Positions 1 through 5,622 of a stretch of 7,265 nucleotides of DNA are shown here, piece after piece (the first letter of the stretch is position 1; each line of letters starts with the position of its first letter). The notes beneath the pieces are model-generated. The model was not told the DNA's origin. It worked only from the letters and a program-made list of their open reading frames with translations, and did not search any database. The translations under genes and the position numbers were made by a program. Origin of the DNA: an uncultured Propionibacteriaceae bacterium (lineage in GTDB: Bacteria > Actinomycetota > Actinomycetes > Propionibacteriales > Propionibacteriaceae); assembly GCA_938012815.1 (NCBI GenBank), contig CALLVV010000055.1:1-7265 (forward strand), written 5' to 3'.

Positions 1-283
1 CACCCCAGCCACCAAATTCGCCGAATCCTACCCCGGAGGCTGGGGATACGTCATCGCCTACCACGCCGACCCACAACCCATCCGAAACCACATCGACACA
101 TACACCAGCCACTCAGGAGATGGCATAGAAGACTACCCAGATACCAAACCACCCTTGGATGTCGAGGACATCGACGTTACAAATATCCAGCATCCATGGA
201 TTACCGGTTTCGGTAAAGTACAAATCGTTGTCGAACGCCCCCTCGGCCGCTGCTGGCTCCTCATCCGAGGCGCACCCCGCTAG
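1..283 (+). CDS. 3' fragment of an unrecognised protein gene (5' end outside window)
   Basis: A reading frame is open from the left edge (first full codon at position 2) to a TAG at 281-283, giving the last 93 residues of a protein. No in-frame ATG or GTG occurs, so the start lies outside the window. Third positions are mostly C in the first half, as in real genes here, but the plus strand is rich in A and C and poor in G, and codons such as GTT, GTA and AAT appear from about 175 onward, unlike the neighbours. The fragment starts with an aromatic and glycine-rich stretch (ESYPGGWGYVIAYHAD), has an acidic middle (DVEDID), and ends in alternating hydrophobic residues (KVQIVVE, CWLLIRG) that look like beta strands. 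I see no catalytic motif, membrane helix or known family. It converges on nnrD and is not part of that operon. The frame is probably coding; the function is unknown. Confidence 0.6.
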   Translation, partial: TPATKFAESYPGGWGYVIAYHADPQPIRNHIDTYTSHSGDGIEDYPDTKPPLDVEDIDVTNIQHPWITGFGKVQIVVERPLGRCWLLIRGAPR

Positions 284-318
284 CCCCCACACACGTGCTT
301 GGAACGGTTCAACCAGTG

Positions 319-335
319 TCAGCAGTCATTGCTGA
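319..335. terminator. weak hairpin at the convergent 3' ends (possible terminator)
   Basis: A 6-bp inverted repeat, TCAGCA and TGCTGA, flanks a 5-nt loop and spans the nnrD stop codon, in the 42-bp gap between the left-edge gene and nnrD. There is no clear U-tract on either strand and the stem is short. A role as a bidirectional terminator is suggested only by its position between converging genes. Confidence 0.2.
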
Positions 336-1111
336 TCAGGAGCCAATAGCCCCCAGACCACCTCGGGGAAACGCGACGCCTGCACATCGGGCGGGTACGG
401 CCCGGGGAAACGCGACGCGGTGAGCGCCTGGAGGCTGGCGGCCATCAGCCCCGCCCGCCCAGCGGGCAGGCCTGCAGCCAGGAGGGTGCCGCAGACCCCG
501 GCCAGCACGTCGCCGGAACCAGCCTGCGCCGTCCATGCCGGGCCGGGCAGCGCCAGTCGCACGGAACCGTCGGGTGATGCCACCGGCTGGACCGCTCCCT
601 TGAGGAGCACCGTCGCACCGAACCGCCCGGCGGCGAAGACCGCAGCGGCCACCGGGTCGGCCTCGATCTCGCCGCGTTCCACTCCGAGGAGCCGGGCCAG
701 TTCACCCGCGTGGGGAGTCAGGAGGGTCTCGGCGGGCAGATCGGCGGGCAGCTGCCTGAGCGCGTCCGCATCGATCACCAGCGGCACCCGTCGTTCCAGC
801 GCCGCCTGGAAGCAGGCCGTTGCGTCGTCCAGAGCTCCCCAGCCCGATCCGACGACCACGGCCTGAAGCTGCCCGTCGGCGAGCACGACGCTCGGGAAAC
901 GCCCCACCACGAGGTCGCGGGGAGCGGAGCCGAGATAACGCACCATCCCGGGCCCGGCCCCGAGCGCACCCGCGATCGCCAGCAGAGCAGCCCCCGGGTA
1001 CTGACGGGAACCGGCGTTGATTCCGACAACGCCGCGCGTGTACTTGTGGCTCGCCGCGCCCGGAACCGGCCACCAGGCCGCGATCTCCCCGGCGGTCACG
1101 ACACCGGTCAC
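326..1111 (-). CDS. nnrD: ADP-dependent NAD(P)H-hydrate dehydratase, stand-alone domain
   Basis: This enzyme dehydrates the damaged S-forms of NADHX and NADPHX back to NADH and NADPH using ADP, a cytosolic repair reaction. The ribokinase-like carbohydrate-kinase fold is visible in order (numbering from the chosen start): HKYTRGVVGINAGS near 22-35 followed by YPGAALL; a GSGWG loop near 86-92; VIDADAL near 112-118; TPHAGE near 132-137; LLKG; and AGSGDVLAG near 197-205, whose Asp is the expected catalytic base. I chose the GTG at 1111-1109 because its GTGA overlaps the acpS stop by 4 bp, a common coupling arrangement. An upstream GTG at 1120 would add three residues. At 261 residues only the dehydratase half is present. 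Many bacterial homologues are about 500 residues, with an N-terminal epimerase (NnrE/YjeF_N), and no room exists for one here. It is the last gene of the glmS-acpS-nnrD set. Confidence 0.9.
   Translation of the reverse strand: MTGVVTAGEIAAWWPVPGAASHKYTRGVVGINAGSRQYPGAALLAIAGALGAGPGMVRYLGSAPRDLVVGRFPSVVLADGQLQAVVVGSGWGALDDATACFQAALERRVPLVIDADALRQLPADLPAETLLTPHAGELARLLGVERGEIEADPVAAAVFAAGRFGATVLLKGAVQPVASPDGSVRLALPGPAWTAQAGSGDVLAGVCGTLLAAGLPAGRAGLMAASLQALTASRFPGPYPPDVQASRFPEVVWGLLAPDQQ
364..418. repeat. 16-bp direct repeat inside the 3' end of nnrD
   Basis: The 16-mer CGGGGAAACGCGACGC occurs exactly at 364-379 and again at 403-418. The offset is 39 bp, or 13 codons, so both copies encode ASRFP in the NnrD frame: ASRFPG and then ASRFPE near the C-terminus. 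It may be a small in-frame duplication or convergent codon use. The downstream part (GPYPPDVQ...FPEVVWGLL) still resembles the normal family C-terminus. Confidence 0.75.
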
Positions 1112-1458
1112 GCCTCGCACACCACCGTGGCGGTGGCGAACCCGCCGTCATGGGAGACGCTGAGGTGGATGCGGGTTACCCCCAGTTCCGCAAGCCGCTC
1201 GGCAATGGTTCCGGTCACCACGAACGAAGGCTCCCCTGCCTCGGATCTGACCACCTCCGCGTCCAGCCAGCTCATGCCGCCGGGGCTGCCGAGCGCCTTG
1301 GCGAGGGCTTCCTTCGCCGCGAACCGCGCAGCCTGCGACTGCACGGGAAGCGCACGCTCCTCAGGCGTCAGGATGCGCTCGGCAATCCCGGGGCGACGCC
1401 TCAGCATCGCCTCGAACCGCTCGATGACACACAGGTCCGTGCCGATGCCGACGATCAT
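1108..1458 (-). CDS. acpS: holo-[acyl-carrier-protein] synthase
   Basis: AcpS moves the 4'-phosphopantetheine group from CoA to a serine of apo-acyl carrier protein, activating fatty acid synthesis in the cytosol. The protein has 116 residues, a usual length for the trimeric AcpS type. The family signature is complete: GIGTDLCVIERFE at 4-16 with the Mg-binding Asp at 8; RFAAKEALAKALG at 45-57 with the second metal ligand Glu at 50; and HLSVSHDGGFATATVV at 98-113. The ATG at 1458-1456 puts MIVGIGTD at the N-terminus, exactly as the family begins. It lies 15 bp after the glmS stop, with a G-rich leader rather than a clean Shine-Dalgarno sequence, and its TGA overlaps the nnrD start. It is therefore probably co-transcribed with and translationally coupled to its neighbours. 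It consumes the CoA whose synthesis starts with coaA nearby. Confidence 0.96.
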   Translation of the reverse strand: MIVGIGTDLCVIERFEAMLRRRPGIAERILTPEERALPVQSQAARFAAKEALAKALGSPGGMSWLDAEVVRSEAGEPSFVVTGTIAERLAELGVTRIHLSVSHDGGFATATVVCEA

Positions 1459-1473
1459 GAGCCCGCCCCCGGG

Positions 1474-3303
1474 TTATTCCACCGTCACCGACTTGGCCAG
1501 GTTGCGGGGCTGGTCGACGTCATGGCCGCGGAGGGTGGCGACCTCGCAGGCGAACAGCTGCAGTGGCACGATGGCGGGCAGCGGCTGCAGCAGCGTGGAG
1601 ACGTGCGGCAGCTCGATGAAGTGGTCGGCGTGGGCGCGGGCGTCGGCGTCGTTGGCCTCCGCCAGAACGATGGTGCGGGCCCCTCGGGCGCGCACCTCCG
1701 CGATGTTGGAGATCACCTTGTCGCGCAGCTGGTCGCGGCTGTGCGGGGGCACCACGACGAACATCGGCAGGCCCTTGCTGATCAGGGCGATCGGGCCGTG
1801 TTTCAGCTCACCTGCGGCGAAGCCCTCGGCGTGGATGTAGGCCAGTTCCTTGAGTTTCAGGGCGCCCTCGAGGGCGACGGGATAACCGACGTGGCGTCCC
1901 AGGAACAGGATCGAGGGTTCGTCCTTCAGCTCGGCAGCCAGGCTGAGGACGTTCTCCTGCGCGTCCAGGAGCTCCTGTAGCTTCTCGGGCATCCGTTCCA
2001 GCTCCTCCAGCACCCCGCCGATCTCGTCGGCGTACTTCGTGCCCCGCACCTGCGCCAAGTAGAGGCCGAGAAGGTAGCAGGCGATGAGCTGGGTGGTGAA
2101 ACCCTTGGTGGAGGCCACCCCGATCTCCGGTCCGGCATGGGTGTAGATGACCGCATCGGACTCGCGCGGGATGGTCGCCCCGTTGGTGTTGCAGATCGCG
2201 ACCACCTTGGCGTGCTGCTCGCGGGCGTGCCTGATCGCCATGAGGGTGTCGGCGGTCTCCCCGGACTGGGAGATGGTCACCACCAGGGTCGTGGGATCGA
2301 TGATGGGGTCGCGGTAGCGGAACTCGCTGGCCAGTTCCACCTCACAGGGGATGCGGGTCCAGTGCTCGATGGCGTACTTCGCCACCAGGCCCGCGTAGAA
2401 GGCGGTGCCACAGGCCACGACGACGATCTTGTTGATGCTCCTCAGCTCCTCGGGGCTGATGCGGATCTCGTCCAGGACGATCTCGCCGAGCTCGTTGGTG
2501 CGTCCAAGCAGGGTGTCGGCCACCGCGCGGGGCTGCTCGAAGATCTCCTTGCGCATGAACCAGTCGTAGCCCTGCTTCTGAGCGGCACTGAGGTCCCAGT
2601 CGACGTGGAAGCTGCGGGTTTCGGCAGGGGTGCCATCGAAGTTCGTGACGACCACGCCGTCGCGGGTCAGCTCAACGATCTGGTCCTGCCCCAACTCCAC
2701 GGCATCGCGGGTGTGCTCGATGAAGGCGGCGACGTCGGAGGCAAGGAAGTACTCGCCGTCGCCGATGCCCACCACCAACGGGGAGTTGCGGCGTGCCGCG
2801 ACGATCCGGTCCGGGTCGGCGGCGTCGACCGCCACCAGAGTGAACGCCCCCTCCAAGCGGGTCACGACCGCCCGCATGGCGGAAACCAGGTCGGCCCCGG
2901 CCGCGACCTCGCGGGACAGCAGATGGGCCGCCACCTCGGAGTCGGTCTCGGAGGCGAACTCGACGTCCAGATCCTCCCTCAGGGCCGCATGGTTCTCGAT
3001 GATGCCGTTGTGCACGATGGCGATCCGATCCGCCACGTGCGGGTGGGAGTTCGCGTCGGTGGGCGCCCCATGGGTGGCCCAGCGAGTATGGCCGATGGCC
3101 GTTCCCGACTCCGGCAGCGGATCGGCCTCGATGGCGGCCGCCAGGTTCGCGATCTTGCCCGCCTTCTTGCGGGTGTAAAGTCCGCCGTCGGCGACGACGG
3201 CGATGCCCGCCGAGTCGTAGCCGCGGTATTCGAGCCGACGAAGTCCGTCGATGACAATCTGCCGCCCGTCGCGGCTTCCGAGGTATCCAACGATTCCACA
3301 CAC
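1474..3303 (-). CDS. glmS: glutamine--fructose-6-phosphate aminotransferase (isomerizing)
   Basis: GlmS converts fructose-6-phosphate and glutamine to glucosamine-6-phosphate and glutamate, the entry step to UDP-GlcNAc and peptidoglycan. The frame is open upstream to 3414, but the enzyme needs Cys at position 2 as N-terminal nucleophile. GTG at 3303-3301 gives MCGIVGYLG and 609 residues, the standard length. The class II glutaminase domain fills about 1-240, with C2, GHTRWATHG at 71-79 and HNGIIEN at 98-104. Two SIS sugar-isomerase domains follow, with CGTAFYAG near 298-305, SQSGETADT at 345-353 and AEGFAAGELKHGP at 492-504. The C-terminus, DQPRNLAKSVTVE, is the canonical ending that lines the isomerase site. 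No Shine-Dalgarno precedes the GTG, and a -10-like hexamer lies 8 nt upstream, so the transcript may be nearly leaderless. No glmS ribozyme fits in the short leader. It heads the glmS-acpS-nnrD set. Confidence 0.97.
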   Translation of the reverse strand: MCGIVGYLGSRDGRQIVIDGLRRLEYRGYDSAGIAVVADGGLYTRKKAGKIANLAAAIEADPLPESGTAIGHTRWATHGAPTDANSHPHVADRIAIVHNGIIENHAALREDLDVEFASETDSEVAAHLLSREVAAGADLVSAMRAVVTRLEGAFTLVAVDAADPDRIVAARRNSPLVVGIGDGEYFLASDVAAFIEHTRDAVELGQDQIVELTRDGVVVTNFDGTPAETRSFHVDWDLSAAQKQGYDWFMRKEIFEQPRAVADTLLGRTNELGEIVLDEIRISPEELRSINKIVVVACGTAFYAGLVAKYAIEHWTRIPCEVELASEFRYRDPIIDPTTLVVTISQSGETADTLMAIRHAREQHAKVVAICNTNGATIPRESDAVIYTHAGPEIGVASTKGFTTQLIACYLLGLYLAQVRGTKYADEIGGVLEELERMPEKLQELLDAQENVLSLAAELKDEPSILFLGRHVGYPVALEGALKLKELAYIHAEGFAAGELKHGPIALISKGLPMFVVVPPHSRDQLRDKVISNIAEVRARGARTIVLAEANDADARAHADHFIELPHVSTLLQPLPAIVPLQLFACEVATLRGHDVDQPRNLAKSVTVE

Positions 3304-3311
3304 GTTGGCAA

Positions 3312-3340
3312 ACTGTACATCAGAACTGCACGTTTCTTGA
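3312..3340 (-). promoter_or_regulatory. candidate glmS promoter, near-leaderless
   Basis: On the minus strand TACAGT (3317-3312) fits the actinobacterial -10 pattern TANNNT. The hexamer 17 nt upstream, TCAAGA (3340-3335), is a poor -35. A start site 7 nt downstream would fall near 3305, leaving a leader of only 0-2 nt before the GTG at 3303. This fits the absence of a Shine-Dalgarno there. It is a prediction from sequence only. Confidence 0.4.
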
Positions 3341-3412
3341 CCTTCACCTTCGACTCCAATCGTCGGCGCTATCGTGAACCCTCGATCACCATTCGTAACT
3401 CCAGCCCCCCGC

Positions 3413-3428
3413 AACGGTTTGAAACGGT
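3413..3428. repeat. AACGGT direct repeat, 10-bp period, in the glmS-nadE divergent region
   Basis: AACGGT occurs at 3413-3418 and again at 3423-3428, one helical turn apart, with a GTTT-G-AAAC dyad between and overlapping them. The pair lies about 57-72 bp upstream of the predicted nadE start site and about 110 bp upstream of glmS, where an activator or shared regulator could bind one face of the DNA. No known regulator motif is recognised, and short 6-mers can recur by chance. Confidence 0.3.
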
Positions 3429-3449
3429 CAGCCCCGGCCGCAGAGCCCC

Positions 3450-3478
3450 TTCAGGGCGGAATCCCCAACCTCTATGCT
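3450..3478 (+). promoter_or_regulatory. candidate nadE promoter giving a leaderless mRNA
   Basis: TATGCT at 3473-3478 matches the TANNNT -10 pattern. With a 17-nt spacer, the -35 position holds TTCAGG (3450-3455), a partial match to TTGACA. Six nucleotides separate the -10 from the ATG at 3485, so the usual +1 falls on the A of the start codon. No Shine-Dalgarno is present. Both facts point to a leaderless transcript, which is common in actinobacteria. Confidence 0.5.
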
Positions 3479-3484
3479 GCCCGC

Positions 3485-5548
3485 ATGGACTTCTTCAACG
3501 CCTACGCCCAAGGTTTCGCCCGGGTGGCTGCCGCGACGCTGCCCGTCGCCGATTTCGATCCGGCCACCAACGCGAGCCGCACCCTCGAGGTGGCGCGCGA
3601 GGCACATGAGCGGGGCGTGGCCGTGGTGGCCTTCCCGGAGCTGGGGATCAGCGGTTACGCCATCGACGACCTGCTGCTGAACGATTCGCTGCTGGACGCG
3701 GTCCACCAGGCCGTGATCCGGCTGTGCAGGGAAAGCGTGGAGCTCCGGCCGCTGTTCGCCGTCGGCGCCCCCGTGGTGCTGGGCAACCGGCTCTACAACT
3801 GCGCCGTGGTGATCCAGCGCGGCGAGGTGCGGGGCATCGTCCCGAAGTCCTATCTCCCCAACTACCGGGAGTTCTACGAGAAACGTCACTTCGCCCCGGG
3901 CACGAACGACCTACCGCCCACCGTCGACATTCCCGGGTGGGGGGAGCTGATCCCGGTGGGAAACGACCTGATCTTCGCCGCCTCCGACGTCGCGGACCTC
4001 AGGGTCCATGTGGAGATCTGCGAGGACATGTGGGTTCCAGTGCCGCCCAGCCACCTCGCCGCCCTGGCCGGGGCGACGGTGCTGCTGAACCTGTCTGCCT
4101 CCCCCATCACCATCGCGAAGGCGGCCGACCGGCGAGCGATGGCGGCCTCCACGTCGAGTCGCTGCCTGGCCGCCCACGTCTACGCGGCGGCAATGTTCGG
4201 GGAGTCCACCACGGACCTGTCGTGGGACGGGCAGACGATCATCCACGAGCTCGGTTCCATCCTCGCGGAGGGCGAACGCTTCCCCGACTCGGCGCGGCTC
4301 ACGGTCGCCGACGTCGACCTGGAACGCATCCGCCAGGAAAGGCTGCGCCAGGGTTCCTTCGACGACAACCTCCGGGGCCTGGACATCCCCCTGCGGCACG
4401 ACGTGATCGAGTTCAGTCTCGATCCCCCGGCGGGGGATCTCGGCCTGGAACGTCCCGTGGACCGTTTCCCGTTCGTCCCCAACGACCCGGGCCGCCTGGA
4501 GCAGGACTGCTACGAGGGCTACAACATCCAGGTCTCAGGCCTGGAGCGGCGCATGCTGGCCATCGGCGGCGGCGACCCGGCCCGCGCACCGCGCCTGTGC
4601 ATCGGGGTCTCGGGGGGTCTGGACTCCACCCACGCTCTGATCGTCGCCGCCAAGGCCTGCGACCGGTTGGACCTGCCCCGCACCCACGTGCTGGCCTGGA
4701 CCATGCCGGGGTTCGCGACGACCGAGCACACCCGCAGCAACGCCCAGGCTCTCTCGGAGGCCCTCGGGGTGAGTTTCGCCACCGTCGACATCCGTCCGAT
4801 GGCGAAACAGATGCTGCAGGACCTCGGTCATCCATACTCGGGCGGCGAGGAGACCTACGACATCACCTTCGAGAACGTCCAGGCGGGCATCCGCTACGAC
4901 TTCCTGTTCCGGGCCGCGAACCATCACGGCGGGATCGTCGTTGGCACCGGTGACCTGTCGGAGCTGGCGCTCGGCTGGTGCACCTTCGGGGTCGGCGACC
5001 ACATGAGCCACTACAACGTGAACGCCGGGGTCCCGAAGACCCTGATCCAGCACCTGATCCGTTGGGTGGTCTCCTCCGGGCAGTTCGACGACGAGGTGAA
5101 CCGGGTGCTGGTATCGGTGCTGGACACCGAGATCACCCCGGAACTGATCCCCACGAAACCTGGCGAGACCCCGCAGTCCACCCAGGCGACGATCGGCCCC
5201 TACGAGTTGCAGGACTTCACGCTGTACCACCTGCTTCGGCACGGCCTGCGTCCCCGGAGGATCGCATTTCTTGCCCATCACGCCTGGCGCGACGTGGCCG
5301 CCGGTCGCTGGCCGGCCGGGCTTCCCGAGAAGGAGCGTCACTCCTACGACCTGGCGGCGATCCGGCACTGGTTGGAGGTTTTCGTGCGGCGTTTCACCAC
5401 GAACCAGTTCAAGCGCAGCACCCTCCCGAATGGCCCGAAGGTGGTTCCGGGGGGTTCCCTGTCACCGCGCGGCGACTGGCGGATGCCCTCCGACGTCGGC
5501 CCTCGCATCTGGCTCGACGAGATCGCCCGCGACGTTCCGCAGGCCTGA
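3485..5548 (+). CDS. nadE: glutamine-dependent NAD+ synthetase
   Basis: NadE makes NAD+ from nicotinic acid adenine dinucleotide, ATP and glutamine, the last step of NAD synthesis. The 687-residue protein has two fused domains. The N-terminal nitrilase-type glutaminase (about 1-290) carries the Glu-Lys-Cys triad: E52 in FPELGISGY, K121 in VPKSYLPNYREFYEKRHF and C179 in EICEDMW. The C-terminal ATP pyrophosphatase domain starts near 340 and has the P-loop SGGLDST at 376-382 and VGTGDLSELALGWCTFGVGDHMSHY near 487-510. This is the long form known from Mycobacterium tuberculosis (about 680 residues), in which ammonia is channelled between the sites. The frame is open back to 3374, but the ATG at 3485 starts at MDFFNAYAQGFARVA, where the glutaminase fold normally begins, and it coincides with the predicted transcription start. 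It diverges from glmS and precedes coaA by 74 bp. Confidence 0.96.
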   Translation: MDFFNAYAQGFARVAAATLPVADFDPATNASRTLEVAREAHERGVAVVAFPELGISGYAIDDLLLNDSLLDAVHQAVIRLCRESVELRPLFAVGAPVVLGNRLYNCAVVIQRGEVRGIVPKSYLPNYREFYEKRHFAPGTNDLPPTVDIPGWGELIPVGNDLIFAASDVADLRVHVEICEDMWVPVPPSHLAALAGATVLLNLSASPITIAKAADRRAMAASTSSRCLAAHVYAAAMFGESTTDLSWDGQTIIHELGSILAEGERFPDSARLTVADVDLERIRQERLRQGSFDDNLRGLDIPLRHDVIEFSLDPPAGDLGLERPVDRFPFVPNDPGRLEQDCYEGYNIQVSGLERRMLAIGGGDPARAPRLCIGVSGGLDSTHALIVAAKACDRLDLPRTHVLAWTMPGFATTEHTRSNAQALSEALGVSFATVDIRPMAKQMLQDLGHPYSGGEETYDITFENVQAGIRYDFLFRAANHHGGIVVGTGDLSELALGWCTFGVGDHMSHYNVNAGVPKTLIQHLIRWVVSSGQFDDEVNRVLVSVLDTEITPELIPTKPGETPQSTQATIGPYELQDFTLYHLLRHGLRPRRIAFLAHHAWRDVAAGRWPAGLPEKERHSYDLAAIRHWLEVFVRRFTTNQFKRSTLPNGPKVVPGGSLSPRGDWRMPSDVGPRIWLDEIARDVPQA
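4421..4439. repeat. 19-bp near-perfect palindrome within nadE
   Basis: The arms GATCCCCCG and CGGGGGATC are exact reverse complements around a single central G. In RNA this gives an 8-bp, mostly G-C stem with a GGC triloop. It encodes DPPAGD, residues 313-318, in the linker between the glutaminase and synthetase domains of NadE. It may be chance in GC-rich coding DNA, a protein-binding dyad, or an mRNA hairpin. Confidence 0.7.
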
Positions 5549-5551
5549 CCC

Positions 5552-5564
5552 TTGGTCCGACCAA
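5552..5564. promoter_or_regulatory. dyad overlapping the coaA -35 position (possible operator)
   Basis: TTGGTC and GACCAA form a perfect 13-bp dyad around one central C. A further half-site, CCAA-C-TTGG, overlaps its right arm up to 5569. A one-base centre cannot form a good RNA hairpin, so a terminator for nadE is unlikely. The dyad covers the place where the coaA -35 box would lie (about 5558-5563), as expected for a repressor operator. The regulator is unknown. Confidence 0.35.
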
Positions 5565-5577
5565 CTTGGCGACGCCC

Positions 5578-5586
5578 TGCTAGCAT
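5578..5586 (+). promoter_or_regulatory. candidate coaA promoter (extended -10)
   Basis: TGCTAGCAT fits an extended -10 element, TGN followed by TANNNT, with TAGCAT at 5581-5586. The -35 region has no good match, which is tolerable with an extended -10. A start site near 5593-5595 would give a leader of about 28-30 nt containing the coaA Shine-Dalgarno. CoaA may therefore be transcribed separately from nadE, although read-through remains possible. Confidence 0.45.
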
Positions 5587-5611
5587 TTTGGGCGACTCGG
5601 CCCATCCCGAT

Positions 5612-5615
5612 GGAG
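5612..5615 (+). promoter_or_regulatory. coaA ribosome binding site
   Basis: GGAG, within TGGAGTGAAG, lies 7 nt before the GTG at 5623. This is good spacing and decides the start. It contrasts with nadE and glmS, whose starts have no such element. Confidence 0.7.
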
Positions 5616-5622
5616 TGAAGAA

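Noticed and set aside
201..216. TTACCG-GTTT-CGGTAA hairpin in the left-edge frame
   Set aside because: The 6-bp stem is inside coding sequence (ITGFGK), about 65 bp before the stop and without a U-tract, so a terminator role is not supported.
453..467. GCCCGC-CCA-GCGGGC inverted repeat in nnrD
   Set aside because: Short GC-only stems are frequent by chance in DNA of this composition, and it lies in the middle of a gene.
710..1840. Plus-strand open frame of 376 codons across nnrD, acpS and glmS
   Set aside because: It crosses three well-supported minus-strand genes and has no recognisable motif, so it is a composition artefact.
3304..3414. N-terminal extension of GlmS by 37 residues
   Set aside because: GlmS needs Cys directly after the initiator Met. 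The extension would bury it, and the extra sequence overlaps the likely promoter region.
3374..3484. N-terminal extension of NadE by 37 residues
   Set aside because: The extra sequence has no family match. It also covers the predicted -35 and -10 elements, and the family fold begins at the ATG at 3485.
3304..3484. glmS ribozyme or other riboswitch
   Set aside because: The region between the divergent starts is only 181 bp, the likely glmS leader is almost absent, and I see no ribozyme-like pairing pattern.
2137..3609. Long plus-strand open frame of 490 codons opposite glmS
   Set aside because: It lies antisense to a gene with complete catalytic motifs. Its product is a low-complexity shadow rich in G, D, V and R with no domain, as expected in GC-rich antisense DNA.
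3724..4953. Second plus-strand frame of 409 codons inside nadE
   Set aside because: It is rich in R, G and P, typical of an off-frame reading of GC-rich coding DNA. The nadE frame carries all catalytic residues.
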